Part shown: one piece after another, positions 42,343 through 51,630 of the stretch | How positions within the stretch are numbered: position 1 is the first letter of the stretch | How the letters are laid out: each line of letters starts with the position of its first letter | Assembly: GCA_041685145.1 (NCBI GenBank) | Contig: JAWLGJ010000018.1 | Location: 1-59,712, forward strand | Origin: JAWLGJ01 sp041685145 | GTDB taxonomy: Bacteria; Pseudomonadota; Alphaproteobacteria; Rhodospirillales; Magnetospirillaceae | Direction: 5' to 3' | DNA: 59,712 nt | Made by a program: the position numbers and the translations under genes | The notes under the pieces: generated by a model | Told to the model about the DNA's origin: nothing | Seen by the model: only the letters and a program-made list of their open reading frames with translations | The model's database searches: none

Positions 42343-44038
42343 CGGAGGCCTCCTTTGCCTCCCCGGCGACGAAGCGCCCCGCCTCCAGCACCAGCACCAG
42401 GCTGCAATCGGCCAGCGAGTCGTGGCGGTGGGTGATGACGATGCGCGTGCGGTCGGCGAACAGGGCGTCGATGGCCTGGGCGATGCGCCGCTCGGTGGCG
42501 GGGTCCACCGCCGAGGTGGCCTCGTCGAGCACCAGCACGGCGGGGTTCTGCAGCAGGGCGCGGGCGATGGCGATGCGCTGACGCTGCCCGCCCGAAAGGG
42601 TGCGGCCGCGCCCGCCGACGCGCGCCTCCAGCCCGCCGGGCAGTTTTTCGGCGAACTCCAGAACCCCGGCGCGCTCGGCCGCCGCGCGCACCTCGGCGTC
42701 GGTGGCCTCCGGGGCGGCGTAACGGATGTTCTCGGCGATGCTGCCGGCGAGGACGACGGTGTCCTGGGCGACGACCGCGATCAGGCGGCGCAACTGCGCC
42801 GGGTCGAGCGAGCGTAGGTCGTGGCCGTCCAGGGCGATCCGCCCGGCGTCGGGGTCGTAATGGCGGTGCAGGAGGTCGATGAGCGTCGTCTTGCCCACCC
42901 CCGACGGCCCGATGATCCCCACCTTCGCCCCCGCCGGCACCACCCCCGTTACCCCCGACAGCACAGGGCGGCCGTCGACATAGGCGAAGGTGACGTCCTC
43001 GATGTCCAGGCGCCCCGTCACCGGGGCCTCCAGGCGCACCGGCCGCACCGGCGGCTCCACCGCCGGGCGCGCGTCCATGATCTCCATGACGCGGTCGAGG
43101 CTGACCTTGGCGCGGCAGGCGGCGACATACAGGCCCAGCAGGGTGCGCACCGGCCCCATCGCCCGCGCCAGATAGGCCGAAAAGGCGATCAGGGTGCCGA
43201 TGCTGAGCTGACCGTTGACCACCAGCCAGCCGCCGCCGAGGAACACCGCCGCCGTCGCCGCCGTCGACAGCAGCCCCGGCACGGCGCCGCCGAAGAAGGA
43301 GGTGACCTCCAGGCGCAGCAGGTCGTTCAGATAGGCCTCGTTGAGGCCACGGTAGCGACGCGCCTCGCGCTCCTCCGCCCCCACCGAACGGATAAACTTG
43401 ATCGCGGGGATGCGCTCGGCCAGGAAGGAGACGAGATCGCTGTTGCGCTCCCGCACGGTGCGGGTGCGGCGCTCGATATGCGGGCGGATGAAGCGCAGGA
43501 AGGCGATTTGCAGCGGGATCGCCAGCGCCGCCACCAGCGCCAGTTGCCAGCTCAGCACCACGACGATGATGGCGGTGCCGATGAGCACCACCACGGCGTT
43601 GACCGCCGCCAGCAGGGTATCGACGGCGAAGCGCTGGATCTCGGCGACGTCGCCGTCGATCCGCGCCAGCAAATCGCCGTCGCGGACGCGGCCGAAGAAC
43701 GTCGGCGCCAGCGTCTGCAGGTGCCGGTACAGGCATTCGCGCAGCGCGAACAGCACCCGCCCCGACGTGGCGACATAGAACCAGCGGTTCACCCCGCCCA
43801 GCGCCTGCCCCGCCACCGCCGCCAGCAGCAGGATGCCGCACAGCCGCAGCACGATGTCGTAGTCCCCGGCGATGAGGCCGTCGTCGATCAGCAGCTTGGT
43901 CAGATAGGGCTGCGCCAAGCCCAGCATGGCGCTGGCCAGCGACAGGGCCAGAACGAGGGCAAGGCGGCCCCGGTGAGGCCGCACGAAACCGTACAGCCAC
44001 CCGAGAGCCGCCCCACCCCGGGGAGGAACCCCTGTCAT
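42332..44038 (-). CDS. qhpF: QhpF-like ABC exporter
   Basis: A 568-residue half-transporter: six membrane helices (residues about 20-310) fused to a nucleotide-binding domain with Walker A GPSGVGKTT (377-385), signature LSGGQRQR and Walker B AVLVLDEATSA. In the qhp system the ABC protein is held to export the crosslinked, leader-free gamma subunit to the periplasm. It lies 5 bases downstream of qhpB and overlaps qhpE. By itself it would be a general exporter; context makes it QhpF. Confidence 0.85.
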   Translation of the reverse strand: MTGVPPRGGAALGWLYGFVRPHRGRLALVLALSLASAMLGLAQPYLTKLLIDDGLIAGDYDIVLRLCGILLLAAVAGQALGGVNRWFYVATSGRVLFALRECLYRHLQTLAPTFFGRVRDGDLLARIDGDVAEIQRFAVDTLLAAVNAVVVLIGTAIIVVVLSWQLALVAALAIPLQIAFLRFIRPHIERRTRTVRERNSDLVSFLAERIPAIKFIRSVGAEEREARRYRGLNEAYLNDLLRLEVTSFFGGAVPGLLSTAATAAVFLGGGWLVVNGQLSIGTLIAFSAYLARAMGPVRTLLGLYVAACRAKVSLDRVMEIMDARPAVEPPVRPVRLEAPVTGRLDIEDVTFAYVDGRPVLSGVTGVVPAGAKVGIIGPSGVGKTTLIDLLHRHYDPDAGRIALDGHDLRSLDPAQLRRLIAVVAQDTVVLAGSIAENIRYAAPEATDAEVRAAAERAGVLEFAEKLPGGLEARVGGRGRTLSGGQRQRIAIARALLQNPAVLVLDEATSAVDPATERRIAQAIDALFADRTRIVITHRHDSLADCSLVLVLEAGRFVAGEAKEASGGG

Positions 44039-44043
44039 GGGCG

Positions 44044-45162
44044 TTACCGCTCGATCATGCGGATCCAGGCGGTGCCCATGTCGTTGCCGCTGGGCAACTC
44101 GATCTCGCCCAGCTTGTCGAGGCTTTCGCTGTCATAGACACCGATGTCGTCCATGGTGCCGGCGACATAGACCTCGCTGCCGTCGCCAGAGACGTTGATG
44201 GCGTAATAGGTGTGGTCGAGTTCCACCCGGCCGGCGAGTTCGTTCTTGTCGGTGTCGATTTTCGACAACTGGGTGTAGACGCCATAGACCTCGTTGCGCC
44301 GCACGGGGTTGCGCACCGCCGAGAAGATGATCGCCGAGGTGCTCTCGAAGTCGGCCATCTCGAATTCGCCGGTCTTCATGTCGATGGTCAGCATCCCCGT
44401 CTTCCAGGCGTCGGGATTCTCGGGCGACATGTCGCTGCGCAGCGCGAAATACGGATTGACGAAGCTCTTCGCCTGCTCGTGCTGCACCCACACGCCGAAG
44501 ACGTCCGGCGGATAGTAGTTCTCGCGGTCCCAGTTGTAGACCTTGTGCACGCCGATCTCCTCGCCGGTCTGCGTGTCATAGACATGCACGTCCCAGCTTA
44601 CGGCGTAGAGCTTGCTGCCGTCGTCACTGAGGAAGATCAGCACGGTGCGGCGCGGCACCTCGATCTTGCGCACCGGCTTGGCGCCGACGCCGTCGGCGGT
44701 GCGGTAGACCGCCACATAGGGCGCGCCGACGGTGTATTCGCCCAGCCCCATCTCGACGGGCAACTGGGTGGAGTAGATTTCCTCGCCATCGGGGCTGACG
44801 GCGATGGCGAACATGCCGCGCACGCGCGTGTCCTCGGTCGAGAAATCGGCCCGGAACACCTCGTCGCCGCTGTCGAGGTCGATGCCCGAGATGCTGCCCC
44901 AGTGGTTGGTGAGGACATAGGCAACCTTGTTGTCCGGCGATGGCGCCACCGACAGGGGCGAGCCGTCGCCGGGGATGGGATAGGTCCGCACCACCTCGCG
45001 CTTTTCGGGGTCGGCCAGGACCAGTGTGTTGGGCTTGGCGGCGGTGAGGATGTATTCCTTGGCCGCGCCGGGCTGGGGGGCGAGGCCCACTGCCGCGACG
45101 GCACAAACCGCCAGCAACGCCTTCGCGGTGCGCATTCCTGCGGGGGTCCGCTTCGCTGTCAT
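44044..45162 (-). CDS. qhpB: Quinohemoprotein amine dehydrogenase beta subunit
   Basis: A 372-residue precursor of the seven-bladed beta-propeller subunit. Signal peptide residues about 10-36 (MRTAKALLAVCAVAAVG, end PGAAKEY), then repeats such as YILTAAKPNTLVLADP, LSVAPSPDNKVAYVLTN and YYAINVSGDGSEVYVAGTMDD. The ATG at 45162 has GGAG just upstream; a start at 45180, overlapping the qhpC stop by ATGA, is also possible. With QhpA and QhpC it forms the periplasmic enzyme that oxidises primary amines to aldehydes and ammonia. Confidence 0.93.
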   Translation of the reverse strand: MTAKRTPAGMRTAKALLAVCAVAAVGLAPQPGAAKEYILTAAKPNTLVLADPEKREVVRTYPIPGDGSPLSVAPSPDNKVAYVLTNHWGSISGIDLDSGDEVFRADFSTEDTRVRGMFAIAVSPDGEEIYSTQLPVEMGLGEYTVGAPYVAVYRTADGVGAKPVRKIEVPRRTVLIFLSDDGSKLYAVSWDVHVYDTQTGEEIGVHKVYNWDRENYYPPDVFGVWVQHEQAKSFVNPYFALRSDMSPENPDAWKTGMLTIDMKTGEFEMADFESTSAIIFSAVRNPVRRNEVYGVYTQLSKIDTDKNELAGRVELDHTYYAINVSGDGSEVYVAGTMDDIGVYDSESLDKLGEIELPSGNDMGTAWIRMIER

Positions 45163-45176
45163 CGTCTCCGCGCTCC

Positions 45177-45500
45177 TCATTTCTTCGGGTAGACCGCCTG
45201 AAGCTGGCGCCAGTCGCGTTGCGCCGACGGGGCGTCGCCGTCCCATTGCGGATAGGTGTTGATGGTGTCCGGCACCTGGGCGGGCCACCAGCAGGGATCG
45301 GCGCAGCCGTAGAGATCGGCCTCCATCGGCTGGCACAGCGCCGCAACGCCGCCGAAGGGATCGACCTCCCAGCCGGGGTCGAGGGTGCTGGTGCAGCCCA
45401 TCACGACGGTCTGCATCACACGGACCTCGTCCAGCGTGCCTTCTTCGGCGGCCTTGTCGAGCGCCTGGGCCTTTTTGTTCAATGGTTTCAAATGCTTCAT
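45177..45500 (-). CDS. qhpC: Quinohemoprotein amine dehydrogenase gamma subunit (CTQ-bearing)
   Basis: A 107-residue peptide that becomes the catalytic gamma subunit. All crosslink residues are visible: thioethers Cys36-Glu45, Cys56-Asp62 and Cys70-Asp78, and the cysteine tryptophylquinone (CTQ) formed from Cys66 and Trp72 (GCADPCWWPAQVPD). Spacings equal those of the Paracoccus protein with an offset of 29, so a leader of about 28-29 residues is removed (by QhpE). The strong GGGAGG site lies before the ATG and 3 bases separate it from the qhpD stop. Confidence 0.97.
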   Translation of the reverse strand: MKHLKPLNKKAQALDKAAEEGTLDEVRVMQTVVMGCTSTLDPGWEVDPFGGVAALCQPMEADLYGCADPCWWPAQVPDTINTYPQWDGDAPSAQRDWRQLQAVYPKK

Positions 45501-45503
45501 GGT

Positions 45504-46943
45504 CTAAGCCTCCCTGAGCGGCTCGATGTGTTTTTTGAAGAACGCGGGGTTCTCCATTTCAATTCGGGCATAGGCGCGAAGGCCGAAATTCACCCAGCGG
45601 TAGAGGATGGAGCAGGCATGGAAGGTGGGCTGCAGCAGGTCGCCGCAACGCACATGCGATTCGTGGTAGCAACCACCGGCGCACAGATTGCGGATGCAGC
45701 ACTGGGCGCAGGCCCGGCTGTTGCGATGCACCACCCGCTCGAAATGTTCGACCAGCGCCGGACGGTCGAGCCCGCCATCGACGCCGCCGAAACCGCCCGC
45801 CCCGCTGCCGCAGAAGCGGTGGCACAGGCGGAAGGTGCCGTCGGTGTCGACAGCCAGCATGGACACCCCCGCCCCGCACGGAACCAGCTTGCGGCTGCCG
45901 TGCCGCAGGTTGCGCAGAAGCTGGAGCATGTTGGTAAAGCCCAGGCGGCGGCCTTGCACCGCTTCTTCCTGGAACAGCTCACCCAGTTCCTCCAGCCCGG
46001 CCATCACCTCCTCCATCCCCGCGCCGTCCAGGCCGAAGGCGGCCGGGACGTCCGCGGTGGCCGGCGCAAAGCCGACCTCGGCAAAGCCCACCTCCTCGGT
46101 CAGGTGGCGGAAGATGCCGACGACATCCGTGACGCCGGTGGTGAGCGTCACCCGCGCGCCCACCGGCTGCAGAACCTGGCGGTCCAGCAGCCGCCGCACA
46201 TTGGCGGCGACACTGCGGTAGGTGCCCTTCCCCGACACCGTCACCCGCCGCCGATCGTGCAGTTCCGGCGGGCCGTCCATGCTGACGGTGACGCCGACAC
46301 GGTTGGCGACCAGGAAGTCGATGACTTCCTCGGTGAGCAGGGTGCCATTGGTGGTGAGCGAGAAGTGGATGTGCCGGTTGGCCGTGGCGGCCCGGCGGCG
46401 GGCGTAAGCCACCACCGAGACCAACACGCTGCGGCTGACCAGCGGCTCGCCGCCGAAGAAGACGACGTTGAGCCGCTCGGGCAGGTCGGGCTGGCCGAAC
46501 AGCCAGTCGATGGCCGCCACCGCCACCTTGACGTCCATGCGCGTGCCGGCGGCGACCGAACTCAGATCCTCTTTGTAGCAGTAGGTGCAGGCTAGGTTGC
46601 ACTCGCTGGTCAGGTTGAGCACCAGCGTGTCGATGGGCATGTCCGCCAACCGGACGGGGTCCGCCTCGCCCTGGAACACCCGCGGCGCGGTGCCGGCCGG
46701 GCGCACCAGGTCGAGCTGGCGGAACTCGTCGAGAACGTCCCCCACCGCCTGCGGCGGCAGGTCGGGAAGGTCCTGGCAGACGTCCTCCGCCGAGGCCACG
46801 GGGCGGGTCCGCAGCAGGTCGAGCACGGCCCCGCCGGTGGCGTCCAGGGCGAACAGGCTGCTGGTCGGCACATGGAACAACAGCCGCTGCCCGTTGGACT
46901 TCACCTCGTGCAGGTTCTCGGCGCAGAGGTTCATCTCGGTCAT
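45504..46943 (-). CDS. qhpD: QhpD radical SAM crosslinking enzyme
   Basis: A 479-residue radical SAM/SPASM enzyme. Cys115-x3-Cys119-x2-Cys122 (SECNLACTYCYKED) binds the SAM cluster; the C-terminal SPASM region holds a cluster set including CAQCCIRNLCAGGC. In the qhp system it forms the Cys-to-Asp/Glu thioether bonds in QhpC. The N-terminal 100 residues are the peptide-recognition part. The ATG at 46943 gives the family-typical length; the second ATG at 46934 is an alternative. Gap to qhpA is 37 bases. Confidence 0.95.
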   Translation of the reverse strand: MTEMNLCAENLHEVKSNGQRLLFHVPTSSLFALDATGGAVLDLLRTRPVASAEDVCQDLPDLPPQAVGDVLDEFRQLDLVRPAGTAPRVFQGEADPVRLADMPIDTLVLNLTSECNLACTYCYKEDLSSVAAGTRMDVKVAVAAIDWLFGQPDLPERLNVVFFGGEPLVSRSVLVSVVAYARRRAATANRHIHFSLTTNGTLLTEEVIDFLVANRVGVTVSMDGPPELHDRRRVTVSGKGTYRSVAANVRRLLDRQVLQPVGARVTLTTGVTDVVGIFRHLTEEVGFAEVGFAPATADVPAAFGLDGAGMEEVMAGLEELGELFQEEAVQGRRLGFTNMLQLLRNLRHGSRKLVPCGAGVSMLAVDTDGTFRLCHRFCGSGAGGFGGVDGGLDRPALVEHFERVVHRNSRACAQCCIRNLCAGGCYHESHVRCGDLLQPTFHACSILYRWVNFGLRAYARIEMENPAFFKKHIEPLREA

Positions 46944-46980
46944 GCCCACATCCCCGCTCCCGCGGCCGCTGACCCTGGGG

Positions 46981-48561
46981 TCAGCGGATCGGCGGGTCGT
47001 TCCAGCGCTGCACGGTGACGATAAGCTGGCCGACGCCCTCGACCGACCGGCCGCCGTCGTCGACGCTCGCCACCACCTGGAGATTGCCGGCATTGTTGGC
47101 CTGGTAGGGGCGCGCCGGGTTGGGACCGGCACTGGCCGGCATGAACATCCCGCTGCCCTGGAAGCCGCCGGCGTGGCGGACGTCCTCCAGCATTTCGGCC
47201 ACCTCGTCGAAGGGCGCCGTCGACCATTCGGCCGGCATGACGCCGATGCGAACGTCGTCGTCGGTGCCGGCCTCGCCGTCGGGCCCGGCCATGTAGCCGA
47301 CGGCCTCGAACCATGCCGGCACCGCCGGCGTCGTTCCGCCGCCCAGACGGGCGATGGCGAAGCCGGGCTCGACCGCCACATGGTCGACGCGGTCATAGAC
47401 CACCAGGCCGCCGCCGGCGCTGGTGCCGCCGACGGTGACGTCACGGGGCCCAAGCTGGCAGTCGTCGGCGACGGTGGCGAGCACCGTCACCCCCTGCGGC
47501 GAGCGCTCCAGCACCTCCTGCACCTCGACGCCGTGGCCGAAGTCCACATCACCGCCAAGGCCGGTGCCGGCGATCGTGATCCGCACCTTCTCGCCCTGCT
47601 TGGCGTAGGCGGGGGAGACGCTGACGATGCGCGCCGGCCCGTCCATGCGCACGGCGTGGAAGTCGCCGCCGGTCTCGCGCTCGTCGGCGAGGTACCAGCG
47701 GCCCGTCATCTCGTTGCCGTCCTTGGACAAGGCGAACACCTCGCGCACGTCCCGCTCGCCGAGGATGGTGGAGCCGCGCCATTCATAGCCGGTATAGACC
47801 ACCGAGCGCCCGGTGCCGTCGACGAAGCTGCCGTCGGCATAGTTGAGCCGGTAGCTGACCGCGAAGTGGTCGTCGCCCTCGGCGGTGACCTTCATCACGC
47901 CCGTATAGGAGCCCTTGCCCGGCTGGTTGCCGGCAATGCGCCATTCGCCCGCCGGGTCCGGCGCGTCGGCGTTTTTCCAGGCGTCCCAGGCGTCGGAGGC
48001 GTGAGGCCACTTCTCACCCAGCGCCTGGACGATATCGCTGGTGGCGATGTCCCACCAAGGCCGGTCGCGCGCCATCGCCTGATACTCGATGGTCGGCCAC
48101 TGGCCGACATGGGTGTGCACCAGCTTCAGCCACTCGTCCTCGTCGCGGCGCTGCAGGCCGACGCGGGCATAGCTGTGGCAGCGGGCGCAGAAGGTGGCGA
48201 GGTCCTCGTTGTCGGGGGCCTCGACCATGTTGGGGCGGTTTTCAAGCGCGTAGCGGAAGGGCTCGGTCTCCTCCGGCGCAAGGCCGCGGGTGTCGGCCAG
48301 ATGCTTGACGAGCACGCGGCGCTCGTCCGCGGTCAGGCGGACGCCGTGCCAGATGCTCATCCGCGCCAGCGTCATCTCCCAGCCTTCGGGAGTCTTGCGG
48401 ATATGGTCGATGCGCTTCAGCCCCCCGTCGGCAAGCTGCTCGTGGCAACTGGCGCAGCGGTCCATCAGCAGGGCCTCGGCGTCGACCTCGGCCTGTGCCG
48501 CGCCCGCCGTCGTCGTCAGCGCGGCGGCGGCGAGGTACAGGAACGCCTTTCTCGGGTTCAT
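46981..48561 (-). CDS. qhpA: Quinohemoprotein amine dehydrogenase alpha subunit (dihaem)
   Basis: A 526-residue periplasmic protein with a signal peptide (cleavage near AAQA-EVD) and two haem c sites, Cys36-Ala-Ser-Cys39-His40 and Cys125-Ala-Arg-Cys128-His129, in the N-terminal dihaem domain. The following part is three beta domains as in the Paracoccus and Pseudomonas alpha subunits. AAGGAGG precedes the ATG. It accepts electrons from CTQ. The 103-base gap to the aldehyde dehydrogenase gene (48562-48664) has no clear terminator, so joint transcription is possible. Confidence 0.96.
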   Translation of the reverse strand: MNPRKAFLYLAAAALTTTAGAAQAEVDAEALLMDRCASCHEQLADGGLKRIDHIRKTPEGWEMTLARMSIWHGVRLTADERRVLVKHLADTRGLAPEETEPFRYALENRPNMVEAPDNEDLATFCARCHSYARVGLQRRDEDEWLKLVHTHVGQWPTIEYQAMARDRPWWDIATSDIVQALGEKWPHASDAWDAWKNADAPDPAGEWRIAGNQPGKGSYTGVMKVTAEGDDHFAVSYRLNYADGSFVDGTGRSVVYTGYEWRGSTILGERDVREVFALSKDGNEMTGRWYLADERETGGDFHAVRMDGPARIVSVSPAYAKQGEKVRITIAGTGLGGDVDFGHGVEVQEVLERSPQGVTVLATVADDCQLGPRDVTVGGTSAGGGLVVYDRVDHVAVEPGFAIARLGGGTTPAVPAWFEAVGYMAGPDGEAGTDDDVRIGVMPAEWSTAPFDEVAEMLEDVRHAGGFQGSGMFMPASAGPNPARPYQANNAGNLQVVASVDDGGRSVEGVGQLIVTVQRWNDPPIR

Positions 48562-48664
48562 CGTCAGCCTCCTTGGTCGTCTCCGGTCCGGCGGACGCCG
48601 CCGGTCGTTCTTTTTGGCGGCGGGCGGCGGCGCGCCGGGCGCCCCGCCGTCCCCCCGCGTCCGC

Positions 48665-50170
48665 TTAGTACTGAATGCAGACGGATTTCGTTTCGGTGTA
48701 CAGGTCGATCACCGCCCGGCCCATCTCGCGGCCCCAGCCCGACTGTTTGAAGCCGCCGAAGGGCATCGTCGAGTCGAGCACGTTGTGGCAGTTCACCCAC
48801 ACCGTTCCGGCCTTGAGCTTGGGCACCAGGCGCTGAACCTTGCCGATATCGCTGGTCCAGACGCTGGCCGCCAGGCCATAGACGCTGTCATTGGCCTGGC
48901 GGGCGATCTCGTCCAGATCCTCGAAGGGCTGGGCGACGACCACGGGGCCGAAGATCTCTTCCCGCACCACCTTCATGTCGGGGCGGGTGTCGACCAGCAC
49001 CGTCGGCTCGACGAAATAGCCCCGGGAGTCGGGCTTGCCGCCGCCGGTGACGGCGCGCGCGCCCTCGGAGACGCCGGATTCGATATAGCCCAGCACGCGC
49101 TCCTGCTGCTGGCGCGAGACCAGCGGCCCCATCTGGGTGTTGGGATCGAGGCCCGAGCCCAGAGTCATGCCCTTGGCCATCGCGGCAACGCCCTCGACCA
49201 CGGCGTCGAACTTGGACTTGTGCACATACAGCCGCGAACCGGCGGTGCACACCTGGCCGTGGTTGAAGAACACCGCCATCGCCGCGCCCGGCGCCGCCAT
49301 CTCCGGATCGGCGTCGTTGAGGACGATGACCGGCGACTTGCCGCCCAGCTCCAGCGACACCTTTTTGAGGTTGCCGGCGCTGCCGCGCACGATCATGCGC
49401 CCGACCTCGGTGGAGCCGGTGAAGGCCACCTTGTCGACGCCCTCGTGGGCGACGAGGGCGGCGCCCGCCGTCTCGCCATAGCCGGGCAGGATGTTGACCA
49501 CCCCGTCGGGATAGCCCGCCTCCTGCACCAGCTCGCCGAGGCGCAGCGCCGTCAGCGGCGTTTCCTCGGCGGGCTTGAGGATGGAGGTGCAGCCGGTCGC
49601 CAGCGCCGGCGCCAGCTTCCAGATCGCCATCAAGAGCGGGAAGTTCCACGGCACGATGGCGCCGACCACGCCCACCGGCTCGCGGGTGGTGTAGGCGAAG
49701 AACTTGGCGTTGGGATCGGGATAGTAGGGCATCGACACCGGCAGGGTGCTGCCCTCGATCTTGGTCGGCCAGCCGGCGATGTAACGGCAGAAGTCGAGGG
49801 CCATGACCAGATCGCCGTAGCGGGCCATCATCTTCGACTTGCCGTTGTCGAGCGCCTCCAACTCGGCGAGTTCGTCGGCGTTGGCCTCGATCAGGTCGGC
49901 CAGCCGGTGCAACAGGCGTTCGCGGTCGCAGGGGCGCATCCCCGCCCAGGCCGGATCCTCGAAGGCCCGCCGCGCCGCCTGAACGGCGCGGTCGACGTCC
50001 TCGGCGCCGGCCTCGGCGACTTGGCAGATGACTTCGCCGGAGGCGGGATCATGGGTGGGGAAGGTGACGCCGGAGGCGGATTCCACCCACTGGCCGCCGA
50101 TCAGCAGCTTGCGGGGCGACGCGACCCAGTCCCGGACGCGCGCGCTCAGATGTTCGGTTGCCGCGTTCAT
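48665..50170 (-). CDS. NAD(P)-dependent aldehyde dehydrogenase
   Basis: A 501-residue aldehyde dehydrogenase. The catalytic Glu is in LELGGKSPVIV and Cys in FNHGQVCTAGSR; VPWNFPLLM and FTGSTEVGR bind the cofactor. Similarity of the C-terminal GFKQSGWGREMG and EGSTLPV region suggests the phenylacetaldehyde or betaine-type group. No signal peptide, so cytoplasmic. Placed just after a porin and before qhpA, it would oxidise aldehydes made by amine oxidation. Gap to the porin gene is 29 bases. Confidence 0.93.
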   Translation of the reverse strand: MNAATEHLSARVRDWVASPRKLLIGGQWVESASGVTFPTHDPASGEVICQVAEAGAEDVDRAVQAARRAFEDPAWAGMRPCDRERLLHRLADLIEANADELAELEALDNGKSKMMARYGDLVMALDFCRYIAGWPTKIEGSTLPVSMPYYPDPNAKFFAYTTREPVGVVGAIVPWNFPLLMAIWKLAPALATGCTSILKPAEETPLTALRLGELVQEAGYPDGVVNILPGYGETAGAALVAHEGVDKVAFTGSTEVGRMIVRGSAGNLKKVSLELGGKSPVIVLNDADPEMAAPGAAMAVFFNHGQVCTAGSRLYVHKSKFDAVVEGVAAMAKGMTLGSGLDPNTQMGPLVSRQQQERVLGYIESGVSEGARAVTGGGKPDSRGYFVEPTVLVDTRPDMKVVREEIFGPVVVAQPFEDLDEIARQANDSVYGLAASVWTSDIGKVQRLVPKLKAGTVWVNCHNVLDSTMPFGGFKQSGWGREMGRAVIDLYTETKSVCIQY

Positions 50171-50199
50171 GCAAACCTCGTTTCTCTACGGATGCCGGC

Positions 50200-51519
50200 C
50201 TAGAAGAAGGTGATGGCGACCAGCTGGAACATGTGCATGGGGTCATCGCCGCCGAACAGCTGTTCGCCGCCGTCGCCGGGGTTGACGTACCCATACACGG
50301 CGCTCAGCCACAGCCAGTCGTTGACGCCCCAGTCGGCGTAGAGATTGATCTCGTCGGCGAGGTGGTCGTCGGTGACGCCAAGGCTGGACGTCTCCTCGAA
50401 GTCCATGCGGAACAGCAAGGCGCCGACCTCGACATTCTCCAGCGGCGTGCCCGACAGCTTGAACATGTGGGCGTTCATGTTGGAGTTCATCCAGTAATAC
50501 TCGCCCATGATTTCGCCCTGGAACCAGGTGCCCCAGCCGCGCTCCATGCCGTAGAACAGCGGATCATAGGCCTCGGACTCGGCCGTCGCGGCGTCATCGC
50601 CGCTGAAGCTGCTGTAGCGGTAGCCGATGGTCGGCGACCACGGCGCTTCGGCGAAGGTGTAGCCGGCCTCGGCGTACCAGGCGTGGGCGTCGAGGTCGGG
50701 CGAACTGTTGTCCTGCAGGGCCACCTCGCCGGCCAGGAACACGTTGTCCACCGGGTTGCCCTGGGCGCGCACGCTGACGACGCTCATGCCGTCGCGGGTC
50801 GGGGGGGCGAGGGGGGTATTGTTGACGTCGTGCACCTTCATGTAGCTGGCGCCGATCACGCCCATGTCGTTGGACAGCTCCGCGTTGATGCCGGTGAGCT
50901 TGGTGCCGTAGTCGCTGTCGGTCTCCAGGTAGAAGCCTTCCACCAGGGCCGGGCCGACATTGAGGCGCGCGATGCCGGTCATGTCGAACGCCTTGCGGGC
51001 GTTCATCCAATAGCCGCCGTCGTCGTCCCAGTCGAAGTCGCCGTCGCCGATAATGAAGGCGTCGCCGATCACATAGGGCTGCGAGCCGGCGGAGAGGTCG
51101 AGGCTGAAGCCGTCGAAGGTGTCGCCCGAGTTCCAGCCCAGATAGGCTTCCTCAAGGTCAACGTCGCCGCGCGAATCGAAGCCCAGGGGCTCGCCGTCCC
51201 CACCGGTGTAGACCCCGGCGGCACTGGCCCGGCCATAGATGCTGCTGGCGCCGGCGCTGAAATTCAGGTTGAGGCCCGGCACCACGAAGAACTCCTGCCA
51301 GGTGGCGTCGTCCTCCACCCCCGGCGGCCGTGCCGCGGCGTTGCCGAAATAGGTATCGGTGTTGTGGAAAATGCCGGCCCCGGCGACGAGGTCGGCGGTA
51401 ATGCTGGTGCCGTCCTGATCGACGAGGGTGACTTCGGCGGCGGCGCTGCCGGCCGCCAGGATTCCACAGGCACTGCCCAGCAACAGGCGGCGCAGCCGCC
51501 CGGTCGACGAAATAGACAT
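50200..51519 (-). CDS. Outer-membrane beta-barrel porin
   Basis: A 439-residue exported protein with a signal peptide (RLLLGSACGILAAGSAAAEV) and a barrel of alternating strands, ending in Phe (VAITFF) as outer-membrane proteins do for BAM recognition. Strand repeats such as YYWMNSNMNAHMFKLSG and INLYADWGVNDWLWLSAVYGY are visible. It resembles alginate-export/porin-like proteins, but the family is not certain. GGGAGGGAG lies upstream of the ATG at 51519. It is the first gene of the amine catabolic run and may admit amines. Confidence 0.75.
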   Translation of the reverse strand: MSISSTGRLRRLLLGSACGILAAGSAAAEVTLVDQDGTSITADLVAGAGIFHNTDTYFGNAAARPPGVEDDATWQEFFVVPGLNLNFSAGASSIYGRASAAGVYTGGDGEPLGFDSRGDVDLEEAYLGWNSGDTFDGFSLDLSAGSQPYVIGDAFIIGDGDFDWDDDGGYWMNARKAFDMTGIARLNVGPALVEGFYLETDSDYGTKLTGINAELSNDMGVIGASYMKVHDVNNTPLAPPTRDGMSVVSVRAQGNPVDNVFLAGEVALQDNSSPDLDAHAWYAEAGYTFAEAPWSPTIGYRYSSFSGDDAATAESEAYDPLFYGMERGWGTWFQGEIMGEYYWMNSNMNAHMFKLSGTPLENVEVGALLFRMDFEETSSLGVTDDHLADEINLYADWGVNDWLWLSAVYGYVNPGDGGEQLFGGDDPMHMFQLVAITFF

Positions 51520-51630
51520 AATTGGCACTCCCTCCCTGGCCCTTTTGCGCGGACGGCGGCGACGCAGCCCGCGGTCGACGAAGCCGTTCGCCGCCTTTTG
51601 AGGAATGCTATGCCTATGCGTCTGGGCTCG

